Source: JAZDMK01 sp043800975 (GTDB lineage: Bacteria > Bacteroidota > Bacteroidia > Bacteroidales > JAHJDW01). From it: a stretch of DNA of 34,149 bases. The position numbers and the translations under genes were made by a program. Of this stretch, positions 17,601 to 25,573 are shown one piece after another (within the stretch, counting starts at the first letter, position 1; each line of letters begins with the position of its first letter). The notes below the pieces were generated by a model that saw nothing but the letters and a program-made list of their open reading frames with translations, was not told where the DNA came from and did no database searches. Location of the stretch: assembly GCA_043800975.1 (NCBI GenBank), contig JAZDMK010000175.1, positions 1 to 34,149 on the forward strand. Reading direction: 5' to 3'.

Positions 17601-20600
17601 TAACTTCCCGTCGCAACATTTATCAAATCTTCTGTTGTGGCACTGTTGCTCCAGATGTATGTATAAGGCGTGTTTCCACCAGAGGCAGTAACATTAACAG
17701 ATCCGTTGTTGTTGCCGCAAATCGCATTTGTAATTCCGGAAATTTCAGCTGAAAATCCGTTGCTGGTGATATTATTTACCTGTGCATTTCCTGTGATAAT
17801 ACAACCATTGTTATCGTGAACTGTTACTGTATACGTTCCTGAATGCAATGCCGTAATATCCTGGACAGCCTGTCCGCTGGACCATGCATACGTTATTGGA
17901 GCCGTTGCTCCACTGATGATTAAATTAATTGCACCCACACCATTGCCGCATGTTTCGTTGGTTACAACCATATTGTCGATCTGTAAACTTCCGGCACTAT
18001 TTTGTACATTGGCAATAACAGGAACGGTACAACCCGCTGCATCCGTTATCTGACAAGTGTATGAGCCAGCGTGTAAATTATAAATATTTTGTGAAGTGGA
18101 ACCATTGTCCCAATGAAAAGTATAAGGCAGAGTTCCGCCATCAACTGATAATGTTACGGATCCCATTGTATTGGTACAAACTTCATCAACAATAAAAACA
18201 TCGCTGACCAATAGTGTTCCCGGATCATTAATTAACACAAGTGTTCCTGTATTGATGGAGCAGCCATTGTTATCAGTAACTGTGCAGGAATAATTTCCGG
18301 CATGTAATGCAGTTATATTTTGTGTGACCGCTCCGGTTGACCACAAATAGGTCAAAGGCAAAGCGCCGCCTGCTATTGTTAATGTAATTTTTCCGCTTCC
18401 ATTCGAACAGGTTTCATTATCTACATCAATGTTTGTGAAAGCAAGTGTTCCGGATTCATTGAGCACGCTGTAAACGGGTGTTATCAACGAACATCCACTA
18501 TTATCTGTAATTGTACACGAATAATTTCCTGATGGAATATTTAATAAATCTTCTGTTGTAGCTGCATTTGACCAGAGATAGGTATATGGAAAGCTTCCGC
18601 CACTGATCTGAATATCGATAGAACCATTCGATTGGCCGCAGGTTGCGTTCATCGCATTACCATATGTTTGAGCTAACGTACCTGCATCGTTTGTTACCGT
18701 GTACGTTTTTTGCAGACTGCAACCGTTTCCATCTGTGATGGTAACTGAGTAAGTTCCTGCATGAAGTGCTGTCAGGTCTTCCGTTGTTGCAGAGTTCGAC
18801 CATATAAATGAATAAGGAAGCACGCCGCCTGTGGGAGTAATATTAATGCTCCCGTTTCCGTTTCCGCAAGTTTCATGAGTGATAGCCTGTGAATTGATGG
18901 CAAGTGTTCCTGTTTGATTTAGGACAACATACGTTTGAATCACTTCGCAGGGAGCTGCATCAGTAAGCGTGCACGTGTAAGTTCCTGCGTGAAGTCCGCT
19001 GATATCTTTGGTAGTTGCACCATTGCTCCACAAGTAAGAAACAGGCAGGCTGGAAGTGAAAATTGTTTGCTGAATACTTCCCAGTCCGTTACCACAATTT
19101 TCGGGTGTATTCACAGAGCTCTGAACTGCAAGATCACAGGTTGGAATACAATTTCCAACAAGATTGATCACATTGAATGAAGTCGTTTTTGTACAACCTT
19201 TGTTATCGGTTACTGTCACAGAATAACTTCCTTGAGACAAATCAGTAACATCCTGTGTTGTGGCTGCATTGCTCCACAAATAAGTGTAAGGAGACGTTCC
19301 TCCCTGAACGGTGATATCAATTATACCTTCGCCGTTACCGCATTCTTCATTGGTAACTGTACTGTTGAGTACAATCTGCGTAGCGGGCTGTACTGTGTAG
19401 CTTGCAGCACTAATGCATCCCGCTCCATCGGTAACCTGAACACTATAATTTCCCGGAGCTAGTCCGCTGATGTCTTCGGTTATAGCACTGTTTGACCATA
19501 GTACTGTGTAAGGTGATGTTCCGCCAGATATTGTCAAATCTATACTCCCTGTACTTCCTCCATAGCATAGCTGTGGTGTTGCAACTGCAGCCAGTGTTGC
19601 TGAACTGCTGTTCGGAAGATTAAATGTGTACGTATAAACACAACTATGTGCATCGGTAACAGATACGGTATAGTTCCCGGCTCCAACACCTGTAATATCT
19701 TCCGTTGTAGAACCATTGCTCCAATGGAAAGTATAAGGAGTGAAACCTCCTGTAACCGTAATATTAACAGCACCTGTGGATGCACCACAGCTTGGGTTTG
19801 TTAGTGCTGCATTTACTGTAGGCTGATTCGGCTGTGTAATTGTAACAACAGAATCGGGAAGGTCTGCTGCGAGACTGATGCTCCAGTTAAAAATATAACC
19901 GTTGTCTTTTGCATAATGATCCGTTACAATCAAAGTCCAGGTTCCGTTAAGGGGAGTTCCGATAAATCCCGCCAATGGCTGTACAGAAGCATATGAACCC
20001 GGGGGCAGATAATAATCTGTTAATGTATTTCCAAATGTTGAAACATAGGTATAAGTAGGCAGTATTCCCGAAGTGACCACCGCATTCATGGTGGCGTACA
20101 TAGGTGTGTTCGACCAACAGTAATCATAGCCAACACCGGGAACCACGTTGGTTGCCCAGTTATCAACTGTTCCTGAAGCAACAGGTTCTCCAAAATTATT
20201 TGCATTAATAGCACCCCCTGTTGGACCTACGTTCTTCAGCATGACGAGCGCATTGTTGGGAGCTCTTAGTTTTATGTCCAGATCGTTTGCATAACTGTGC
20301 TCCATATTGGCACAGATAGAAACGATCTGGTTCACATCTGTCAACGTTTGACCTGCTGGAAATCCGCTGATGACAAGGGAACTTGAATAAGAAACGCCTG
20401 TTCCATCCGGAAGAAAAGTTGTGTCTGCATCAAACAAGCCGCCAGAGACCTGGTCTTCCGCAAAACAACCATAAGCGTCAAGTATTTTAATATGATACGT
20501 TCCCGCACACAATCCCGTGATCGGATATGACGTGTAAGTCGTACTGACATTGGTTGCCGAATCTGTCAGAATAATTGAATAAGGTGCAGTTCCACCTGAA

Positions 20601-21751
20601 ATATTAAAATTGATTTGTCCCGTGCACGATTGAAAACACCCCGCATTCGATGGAATAGTTTGAAACTGCAAATTCTGATAATCATTAACAAAAAGTTTTA
20701 CGGTGTCTTTAGGCTGACAGGGCGCGGGTGTAAAATAAAGCTCAATACTTTCCTGTCCTTCTGCCAATCCATCTGATGTTGCATCAATGATAATGGTTGC
20801 TGATAACTGTCCGGCAGGAATAACAAGAAGAGAATCAATATGCGCATAGTCAACACCATTGATTGCAGAACCACCTATGCTATATGGAATATGTGTGTCA
20901 ACTGAAAGTGCAGAATCGAGTGTGAAAGTAAAACTTGCATTGACACAACCTTCCAGTGCAATGTTGTTTGCACTGTATGTAGAAGTGCTTGCAGAAACAT
21001 TTCCTTGTATAAGGGAATTCGCTTTCAGAAAAACTGCTGCATCAAAAATTCCATCACCGGCGTCTGCGATAATAAGTTTGAGAGTGTACGTCTGGCAGGG
21101 AATCAGCCCTGTTTTAATAGCTCTGAGAACGGTTGTATATCCATCGTATTGGATATTAGTATTGTTTGTGGTATTGTCATGAAAATACTGCCAGTAACTT
21201 CCGTTGTTCACATTATTGATAGCAACGGGAACTGTGGTATTGGGTATTAATGCAATATTCTGTTCGCCAACAATTCCGGGCCCTGAAATGAAAAAAGCAA
21301 ATACATCATTAAAGTTTGAACCTACAAATTCGTTGTACTCCTCCGAAGCAAAAATGTATTGAAACTCCACCTGACTGCTTTGAACCGTGAAGTCAAATTT
21401 AAACTCCACAGCGTCCTGCGTTGGGACACCGGCAATAGCTGTCAACAAAGCGTTTCCGGGCTGACCCATGTCGGTTCCCAGACCACCATTATTATTCGGA
21501 CCGACAGCATCAAAGATACTTCCCGTGGAAAGGATTACCCCATCTGATAATGGGAAATCGGTTCCGGTATAATGAAAAGTTCCCGACTGCAAAGCAGCAC
21601 CGGATACAGTAGCATTTGTAACAGCCATGTTGGAGCCGGCCAGTGTAGTTCCAAGCTGAACAGGCGTAAGACCGTTCTGTAAGGTTAATTGCGCATTTGC
21701 TGAAAAAGCAATGGCTGAAAACAATACGATAGTGAGTAAAACTTTCTTCAT
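14654..21751 (-). CDS. Giant SprB-repeat cell-surface adhesin with T9SS sorting domain
   Basis: The 2365-residue precursor has, in order: signal peptide (1-20); a choice-of-anchor-L-type domain (to about 250) with FASEEYNEFVGSNFNDVFAF near residue 135; a Calx-beta-like module with EGQESIEL (about 255-365); one SprB-like repeat (about 375-440); a proprotein-convertase P-domain (about 450-625, ending GTWTLIVTDHYAKDNG); 20 SprB-type repeats (about 630-2270) patterned C-G-N-x-N-G-S-I ... GG-x-x-PYTYLWSN-x-ATTEDL; and a T9SS type A sorting domain (about 2280-2365, LFPNPANGMFYVTW ... VYLVKVKAGKDVLLKRLVI). Repeat 15 of the 20 is interrupted by a different module (about 1752-1858). SprB is the mobile gliding adhesin of Flavobacterium; this protein is probably surface-exposed, but no sprF/porP partner or gliding gene is adjacent, so gliding is not shown. 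The frame is intact throughout. Confidence 0.93.
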   Translation of the reverse strand: MKKVLLTIVLFSAIAFSANAQLTLQNGLTPVQLGTTLAGSNMAVTNATVSGAALQSGTFHYTGTDFPLSDGVILSTGSIFDAVGPNNNGGLGTDMGQPGNALLTAIAGVPTQDAVEFKFDFTVQSSQVEFQYIFASEEYNEFVGSNFNDVFAFFISGPGIVGEQNIALIPNTTVPVAINNVNNGSYWQYFHDNTTNNTNIQYDGYTTVLRAIKTGLIPCQTYTLKLIIADAGDGIFDAAVFLKANSLIQGNVSASTSTYSANNIALEGCVNASFTFTLDSALSVDTHIPYSIGGSAINGVDYAHIDSLLVIPAGQLSATIIIDATSDGLAEGQESIELYFTPAPCQPKDTVKLFVNDYQNLQFQTIPSNAGCFQSCTGQINFNISGGTAPYSIILTDSATNVSTTYTSYPITGLCAGTYHIKILDAYGCFAEDQVSGGLFDADTTFLPDGTGVSYSSSLVISGFPAGQTLTDVNQIVSICANMEHSYANDLDIKLRAPNNALVMLKNVGPTGGAINANNFGEPVASGTVDNWATNVVPGVGYDYCWSNTPMYATMNAVVTSGILPTYTYVSTFGNTLTDYYLPPGSYASVQPLAGFIGTPLNGTWTLIVTDHYAKDNGYIFNWSISLAADLPDSVVTITQPNQPTVNAALTNPSCGASTGAVNITVTGGFTPYTFHWSNGSTTEDITGVGAGNYTVSVTDAHSCVYTYTFNLPNSSSATLAAVATPQLCYGGSTGSIDLTISGGTSPYTVLWSNSAITEDISGLAPGNYSVQVTDGAGCISAASYTVQPATQIVLNSTVTNEECGNGEGIIDITVQGGTSPYTYLWSNAATTQDVTDLSQGSYSVTVTDNKGCTKTTSFNVINLVGNCIPTCDLAVQSSVNTPENCGNGLGSIQQTIFTSSLPVSYLWSNGATTKDISGLHAGTYTCTLTDAAPCEVIQTYVVLNQTGTLAINSQAITHETCGNGNGSINITPTGGVLPYSFIWSNSATTEDLTALHAGTYSVTITDGNGCSLQKTYTVTNDAGTLAQTYGNAMNATCGQSNGSIDIQISGGSFPYTYLWSNAATTEDLLNIPSGNYSCTITDNSGCSLITPVYSVLNESGTLAFTNIDVDNETCSNGSGKITLTIAGGALPLTYLWSTGAVTQNITALHAGNYSCTVTDNNGCSINTGTLVLINDPGTLLVSDVFIVDEVCTNTMGSVTLSVDGGTLPYTFHWDNGSTSQNIYNLHAGSYTCQITDAAGCTVPVIANVQNSAGSLQIDNMVVTNETCGNGVGAINLIISGATAPITYAWSSGQAVQDITALHSGTYTVTVHDNNGCIITGNAQVNNITSNGFSAEISGITNAICGNNNGSVNVTASGGNTPYTYIWSNSATTEDLINVATGSYSCTVTDQTGCKVLLGPALIGNTSGTMNQTAFITDALCTSANGEINMTVTGGTSPYTFLWSNAATTEDLSNLTAANYTVTITDNTGCTLVHTYTVSTSSGTLALANVAVADETCNNNSGSVTLTVSGGATPYTYLWSNAAITQNISGLNQGNYSATVTDANGCKVYTGTLHVSDNPGNFNLVSIISNNENCGDGTGNINITLSGGTVPLSYTWSTGLHTQDLNNLHAGVYSCTTTDNNGCSLSYSSSVSNNPGNIQLSATENIASCGLSNGMIDLTVNGGTLPLAYLWSNNATTQDLSGISGGNYTVMVTDAAGCHISETYAISSTPAVAITSSVITDEICGNSNGSITITASGTEPLTYTWSTGTSIPCCNYTLHLYRTNGGMGSGWNGASVDAIVDGVLSNHTLATGENSLNINLPVCSGDSIKLIYHAASNDFRNIYELLDADGVSIYSSGANPNDLLTYAMASDCPAIVENSNSLNNLQAGNYSVIVTDANNCSDTMNFVINNALGTLAVSGAVVTDDYCGTSTGSIDISVAGGTIPYHYTWSNAATTEDISNIAAGSYTVTVYDNIGCERTQTYTIINLAASYAIGTTLIDTTYCGDSTGAVNISVGGGTAPYTYLWSNGAITEDISNVPSATYTVTVYDTHLCPLTQSYFVPNKTNGLAVTDSIVGEICTNSGGAVFVEASGGVGPYTYLWSNSADTTFISGISAGIYAVTITDASGCRQFGNYVVPLDSGNLAIPAGFVNNEYCGMSNGNISPFQTGGTTPYTYLWNTVPPQATLMASNLSAGIYSITIIDANGCQATESFTVLSTPSLFDIDTVVTQATCMTCPDGSIMLTPVFSGSTTTLYYNWSTGATSQNLINILPGSYTVTVSDSAGCSYTQIFTVGGIDFIGEADNMMNVQLFPNPANGMFYVTWRLNSQSDLEIFVYNPIGELVYSNRNDNTLSGKIQIDLSGAGQGVYLVKVKAGKDVLLKRLVIMR
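14930..19860 (-). repeat. Tandem array of 20 SprB-type coding repeats (about 220-250 bp each)
   Basis: Twenty diverged units lie in tandem within the adhesin gene, each giving a ~75-85-residue Ig-like module. At DNA level the repeated signposts on the plus strand are variants of CATTGCTCCA followed by TAAGTGTAAGG (reverse strand YTYLWSN). The units differ enough that simple slippage is not obvious, but recombination between them could change repeat number. Confidence 0.85.
16180..16500 (-). other. Extra domain inserted inside one SprB repeat
   Basis: In the fifteenth repeat after the P-domain the usual TYTWSTG core is followed not by TEDL... but by about 105 residues beginning CCNYTLHLYRTNGGMG, then GWNGASVDAIVDGV, then VCSGDSIKLIYH and YELLDADGVSIYSSG. 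The repeat then resumes at NSLNNLQAGNYSVIVTDANNC. The C-x-YTL...GWNGA pattern recalls a beta-sandwich module seen in other T9SS cargo, where it normally stands alone. The frame is kept, so it looks like a functional nested domain. Confidence 0.7.
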
Positions 21752-21823
21752 AAGACAAGGGTATTTAATTCAGGTAAAAGAGTGACAAACAAGATGACAC
21801 TTTCTACGCTTAAATGGTTGCCT

Positions 21824-21831
21824 CAAAGATA
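21824..21831 (-). promoter_or_regulatory. Bacteroidota -7 box TATCTTTG for the SprB-repeat gene
   Basis: An exact TAnnTTTG match on the reverse strand lies 72 nt before the ATG at 21751, implying a leader of about 65 nt. The rest of the 21752-21940 gap is AT-rich; TAATTTTC near 21917 may be a poor -7 box for the deaminase gene. Confidence 0.55.
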
Positions 21832-21940
21832 AAAATTGTATCGTATATAAAATCAGTTTGTTTACTTAATTTAGTTCAACCACTTTCAGTGATTAATTTT
21901 CGAATGTTTTTTTTTGTAATTTTCGTCTTTAAAACTATGT

Positions 21941-22429
21941 ATGGAAGAAAAACACGTTCGTCCCTCCTGGGATGATTACTTTATTGAAATCGCAAACACA
22001 GTTGCAAAGCGCGCTACCTGCGACCGTGGCCGCAGTGGCTGTGTGATTGTTCGCGACAAACAAATTCTGGTTTCCGGTTACGTGGGCTCACCCATGGGCC
22101 TTCCACATTGTGATGAAATAGGTCATCAGATGAAAAAAATGATTCACGAAGACGGATCCGAAACCAATCATTGCGTGCGCACTGTTCATGCCGAACAAAA
22201 TGCAATTTGTCAGGCTGCAAAAAGAGGAATTGCGTTGGAAGGGGCAACACTGTATTGCAGAATGACGCCTTGCCGAACTTGCGCTATGCTTATTATCAAC
22301 TGCGGAATAACGCGCGTTGTGTGCGAAAAAAAATACCATGCCGGTGGCGAATCGGAAGTGATGCTTCGCCAATCGGGAATTGAACTGCTCTTTATTCATG
22401 ATGAAGTTCAGCAATACACTAATCAATAA
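21941..22429 (+). CDS. dCMP deaminase family protein (deoxycytidylate deaminase)
   Basis: The 162-residue zinc deaminase has the catalytic H83-A-E85 (RTVHAEQNAICQAAKRG) and the zinc cysteines C111 and C114 (MTPCRTCAMLIINCGI). The N-terminal SWDDYFIEIANTVAKRATCDRGRSGCVIV and the GSPMGLPHCDEIGH insertion are typical of dCMP deaminases (ComEB type) rather than cytidine or tRNA deaminases. It would convert dCMP to dUMP, feeding thymidylate synthesis, in the cytoplasm. The downstream beta-helix gene starts 13 nt after its stop, so the two are probably co-transcribed although functionally unrelated on present knowledge. Confidence 0.9.
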   Translation: MEEKHVRPSWDDYFIEIANTVAKRATCDRGRSGCVIVRDKQILVSGYVGSPMGLPHCDEIGHQMKKMIHEDGSETNHCVRTVHAEQNAICQAAKRGIALEGATLYCRMTPCRTCAMLIINCGITRVVCEKKYHAGGESEVMLRQSGIELLFIHDEVQQYTNQ

Positions 22430-22442
22430 AAAACCAAATACT

Positions 22443-23279
22443 ATGAAACAATTATTACTATCACTTGCACTGGTTGCTGGCTTTAGCGCTTTTGCACAAA
22501 CTACAATTTCTAATAAAGAAGAAGTTTCCGGCACCTGGAAGAAAAGCAAATCTCCTTATATCATTGAAGGGGAAGCAATCATTCCTGAAGGAAAAACACT
22601 GACCATCAAAGCCGGGGTGGTTGTAAAATTTAAAACCGGTGAAGGCCGCGATTATGATATGGATGATTTCAATCTGGGCTTTCTTCGCGTAAACGGAAAA
22701 ATTATCGCAAAGGGAAAACCTTCTAAACGCATTCTTTTCACAGGAAATGGTTCGGGCTTCTGGGGAAATATTTATGTGAACTCACCCGATCAGAATCATG
22801 TTTTTGAAAACTGCGTTGTAGAAAAAGCTTACTATATTAGAAAAGTAATTCCTACTGATAATGGCACTGGCGCAATTACTTTTAATAAAAGTACAGGTAT
22901 TGTAAAAAACTGCATCCTTGCCAACAACGGATGGACCGGGCTAAACTGTAAAAACGGCGCAAGCCCCACAATAAGCAATTGCGTTATTTACAACAACGAA
23001 TACGGGCTGGAAAGCAACACCCGCTCTACACCTACTATTGAAAACACCATCATCTGGAACAACGGAACTACATTTTATATTAATGGAAGTTCTGCTCCTA
23101 AGATTGGCTATTGCTTTATCGGCGAAGATAAACTTCCTGAAGGAATCACAGATCAGGGTGGAAATATTCTCGGTAAAAATCCACAGTTTGAAGATGCCAT
23201 GATTGGAAATTTCAAACTGAAACAGGAATCACCTTGCCGCAAAGTCGGTAAGGGCGGTAAAAACATCGGGCTGGAATAA
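22443..23279 (+). CDS. Secreted right-handed beta-helix repeat protein
   Basis: This 278-residue protein starts at the ATG at 22443; the frame is open into the deaminase gene, but MKQLLLSLALVAGFSAFAQ is a clear signal peptide. The body has stacked short turns typical of parallel beta-helices: GIVKNCILANNGWTGLNC, SPTISNCVIYNNEYGLES, TPTIENTIIWNNGTTFYI, then PKIGYCFIGEDKLPEGI, ending NPQFEDAMIGNFKLKQESPCRKVGKG, a common closing of such proteins. Such folds occur in pectate lyases, NosD-like and surface proteins, but no catalytic residues are evident. It has no T9SS tail, so it is probably periplasmic. The stop codon touches the convergent stop of the next gene. Confidence 0.8.
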   Translation: MKQLLLSLALVAGFSAFAQTTISNKEEVSGTWKKSKSPYIIEGEAIIPEGKTLTIKAGVVVKFKTGEGRDYDMDDFNLGFLRVNGKIIAKGKPSKRILFTGNGSGFWGNIYVNSPDQNHVFENCVVEKAYYIRKVIPTDNGTGAITFNKSTGIVKNCILANNGWTGLNCKNGASPTISNCVIYNNEYGLESNTRSTPTIENTIIWNNGTTFYINGSSAPKIGYCFIGEDKLPEGITDQGGNILGKNPQFEDAMIGNFKLKQESPCRKVGKGGKNIGLE

Positions 23280-23831
23280 TCAGAGGGAAGAAATTACTTT
23301 CTCTACTTCAGCAAAAAGTTTTTCCATCGTGCCGTTGTTTTCAAAAATATAATCGGCCATGGAAATGCATTTTGATAAATTCTGTTTGTTCGGATCGGTC
23401 GACTGCATCTCGCGTTTCTCATTATCGAGAAAAGTTTCATAACTAATGTGATCCGTTTCGGATGCGCGCGAAACAATTCGTTCGTAACGAAGTTCCGGTT
23501 TTGCATCCACCGCAAACAATGTGAAATCGCCCAGCCGATGCAGGCTTTCAATCTCACCCGGTGTGCGTATGCTTTCAATAATGCAGTTTTTTCCACTATG
23601 CTTTGCACGTTCCAACAACTGTTCTGCAATGTATCCCGGCGAAAACTGCGCACGCAGTTCGTTGGCCACACTCACCATGCTGTCACGGTTCACAGGCATT
23701 TCTCTTCTTTCAATTTCTTCCGTTAAAAATGCACGCACCGAAAAATGCTGAAAGCCTTTTTTCTCTGTCAGATATTCTACGATGGTTCCTTTGCCTGCAC
23801 CCAGTGTGCCTGTGATTCCTATGATGATCAT
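23280..23831 (-). CDS. P-loop nucleotide kinase-like protein (UPF0200/dephospho-CoA kinase-related)
   Basis: The 183-residue protein opens with IGITGTLGAGKGT, a kinase P-loop at residues 8-16, then VEYLTEKKGFQHFSVRAFLTEEI. NCIIESIRTPGEIESL looks like the strand-Asp/Arg region, RYERIVSRASETDHISYETF like a lid, and SKCISMADYIFENNGT closes as in the UPF0200 and CoaE-like kinases. It is probably a cytoplasmic nucleotide or small-molecule kinase; the true substrate is unknown. CoaE itself is possible, but the motifs fit UPF0200-like proteins better. It converges on the beta-helix gene with zero bases between stop codons and may be the last gene of the upstream envelope operon (67-nt gap). Confidence 0.7.
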   Translation of the reverse strand: MIIIGITGTLGAGKGTIVEYLTEKKGFQHFSVRAFLTEEIERREMPVNRDSMVSVANELRAQFSPGYIAEQLLERAKHSGKNCIIESIRTPGEIESLHRLGDFTLFAVDAKPELRYERIVSRASETDHISYETFLDNEKREMQSTDPNKQNLSKCISMADYIFENNGTMEKLFAEVEKVISSL

Positions 23832-23836
23832 TATAT

Positions 23837-23903
23837 CGTTATTTGTTATACGTTATTCGTTTTGTCATTCCCACTGATTACTGATCACTTCTTACTGATT
23901 ACT
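23837..23903. repeat. Degenerate CGTTATTCGTT / ACTGATTACT repeats
   Basis: CGTTATTTGTT (23837-23847) and CGTTATTCGTT (23851-23861) stand in tandem, followed by ACTGATTACT at 23873-23882 and again from 23894, the last copy overlapping the stop codon of the upstream gene. The 11-mer CGTTATTCGTT recurs in inverse orientation at 30887-30897 between atpF and atpH, so it is a dispersed element. Confidence 0.45.
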
Positions 23904-24336
23904 TCTTTTTAAAACTCTCTCTCTCCTTCAAAATTATTTCTTTAATCTTTACATCCATCTCATCATGCCCTTTTCCGTAGGAATTGAAAATGACCGACAT
24001 TTTTCCAATGTTCAGTTCCGGATCATTGTATTCAGGTAAAGAATCGTTTTTACAAAACCGGAAAGTTAAATCCAAAATCAGATAATTTTCCTTGGGTGGA
24101 TCACCCCGCGCATCTTTCTGCCACTTCAGTTCAATCGTTCTGCAGCCGCAATCATCGGTGGTGTATACATCCTGCTTACTGATTCCATCCAGATAGTATT
24201 CCTTATCACTCATCGCAATCACTTTATTAATGATACGATCCGCAATTTTGTTGTAGTCGGGTTTCTTATTTGGAACTGTAAAACTAAACGAAATAAATAA
24301 AAGTAGAATGGATGCAATAATGAAGCTTTGTTTCAT
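23899..24336 (-). CDS. Small exported protein of unknown function
   Basis: The 145-residue product is not recognised. MKQSFIIASILLLFISFSFTVP is a signal peptide or N-terminal anchor; the mature part is charged and mixed alpha/beta, with one CGC pair (TTDDCGCRTIELKWQKD) and a Lys-rich C-terminus (ILKERESFKKK). An upstream in-frame ATG at 24396 would overlap the previous gene and has no signal peptide, so 24336 is chosen. It is the fourth gene of a compact minus-strand cluster, 17 nt after the previous stop codon, which suggests a shared transcript and an envelope role. Confidence 0.65.
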   Translation of the reverse strand: MKQSFIIASILLLFISFSFTVPNKKPDYNKIADRIINKVIAMSDKEYYLDGISKQDVYTTDDCGCRTIELKWQKDARGDPPKENYLILDLTFRFCKNDSLPEYNDPELNIGKMSVIFNSYGKGHDEMDVKIKEIILKERESFKKK

Positions 24337-24353
24337 TTTAATTATTTTACAAT

Positions 24354-24983
24354 TTAATAATTTATTGTATAAACAGTTGTGTCGAAAGTAGTACAATATA
24401 CTGGTATATTATAATTATTGGTGATATTGTTCTTAGTTACCTGATAAAATAATTCTCTTGTTATACCTCCCCAAAGCCGAGCTATTGAAAAAGTATCAAC
24501 ATTAACACCTTGATAATACCCTCCACCTCCACTTGGTGTTCCAAAACTACCTACAAGGATTTCATCGTAAATGTTGTAAGGTTGTGTATTCTTCACATAT
24601 ACCTTTAGATATGCTTCCGGCTGCATCGCCAGTGCAACATAATTCATACAACCTTTAACTACAGAGCCCCTTTCTTCTTCCTGTTTATAGTAGTGTTCGG
24701 CTGAACTTACACAATAGTAACTATAATGGCTATATGCTGTAAAGTCAAAAGTGCATTGCCCTATTTTATCTGTTTGTTTTTCTTCCATTATGTTTGAATA
24801 GGTGGGTCCGAGAAAACCTGAGGAAGTTTCAGAAATTAAAAATACATGTGCATTTTCAATTGGAGCGTTAGTAGTTTTATCAATTACTGTAACTTTCACC
24901 ATAGTTCTTTGTTCTTCTTTGCTACAATGAGTAAAAAAAAGTATGGTAAACACTAGAATTATGTATAGTCCTTTATTTTTCAT
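24354..24983 (-). CDS. Lipoprotein with carboxypeptidase-regulatory-like domain
   Basis: This 209-residue product begins MKNKGLYIILVFTILFFTHC, a lipoprotein signal with Cys20 as the lipid-modified residue. MVKVTVIDKTTNAPIENAHVFLI is the start of a regulatory-like (CarboxypepD_reg-type) beta-sandwich common in Bacteroidota surface proteins, here followed by TDKIGQCTFDFTAY. The C-terminal half has no recognisable domain. The start overlaps the end of the preceding gene by 11 nt, so translation is probably coupled. An upstream in-frame start at 25037 is rejected because it buries the signal. Function unknown. Confidence 0.65.
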   Translation of the reverse strand: MKNKGLYIILVFTILFFTHCSKEEQRTMVKVTVIDKTTNAPIENAHVFLISETSSGFLGPTYSNIMEEKQTDKIGQCTFDFTAYSHYSYYCVSSAEHYYKQEEERGSVVKGCMNYVALAMQPEAYLKVYVKNTQPYNIYDEILVGSFGTPSGGGGYYQGVNVDTFSIARLWGGITRELFYQVTKNNITNNYNIPVYCTTFDTTVYTINY

Positions 24984-25572
24984 TTTTCCCAAAATGTATT
25001 TGAAGTAAAAGATTGAGACTGGTAAAGGACTTTTCAAAATTCAGATTTGATGCAGAACTAACAGTCATTTTTGATCTTTTACCTTCAATGAGTAAAAATC
25101 TTAATTCGATTGGAATTCCAACATCATGAAACTTTTTTCTATTATATTCTACATCATACAGATTAGGATGAACCATTACAAAATTACCATGATTAAATCC
25201 GTCTATGTATGAAACGCCTGCATCAAATGAAATTGTTTTTTTCTTATTCTGGTAAAGCCTGTATAATAGGGCATATTCTCGTATAGTTTCATCGGGAGCA
25301 AGCCAGGTGTTAACACGCATTAAGTTATAAGACATGTTAATCTCTAATAGCCTCGTATGTGTCCTGAATGAAAAAACATGCTTTTTTATTTGAAATGTCA
25401 CACCAAGCCCTCCAGCAAATGCCATGGGTATTTCCTGATCAACATAACGCAAGCCGATGTAACTGCTAACTGAAAGATGGTTTTGTTGTTTTTTGATTTT
25501 AGCTGTATCCTGAGACAAACAATATTGGGGAATCCAAATAACACTTATAAGAAAAAAGATTTTAATTCTCAT
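24973..25572 (-). CDS. Probable outer-membrane beta-barrel protein, unknown function
   Basis: The 199-residue product has a signal peptide (MRIKIFFLISVIWIPQYCLSQ). It is then made of short amphipathic strands with aromatic residues near their ends: LSVSSYIGLRYVD, FAGGLGVTFQIKKHVFSF, KTISFDAGVSYIDGF, IPIELRFLLIEG and LNLLLQIHFG. This is the pattern of a small 8-10-stranded barrel, although the chain ends GKNEK rather than in Phe. It starts 1 nt after the stop of the preceding lipoprotein gene (TAATATG) and overlaps the next gene by 11 nt. It may be the membrane partner of the two lipoproteins. A soluble beta-protein is possible. Confidence 0.6.
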   Translation of the reverse strand: MRIKIFFLISVIWIPQYCLSQDTAKIKKQQNHLSVSSYIGLRYVDQEIPMAFAGGLGVTFQIKKHVFSFRTHTRLLEINMSYNLMRVNTWLAPDETIREYALLYRLYQNKKKTISFDAGVSYIDGFNHGNFVMVHPNLYDVEYNRKKFHDVGIPIELRFLLIEGKRSKMTVSSASNLNFEKSFTSLNLLLQIHFGKNEK

Positions 25573-25573
25573 A

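Noticed and set aside
14930..19860. Regularly spaced repeats that could be mistaken for a CRISPR array
   Set aside because: The period is about 220-250 bp, units are diverged along their whole length and lie in one long open frame; they encode SprB repeats.
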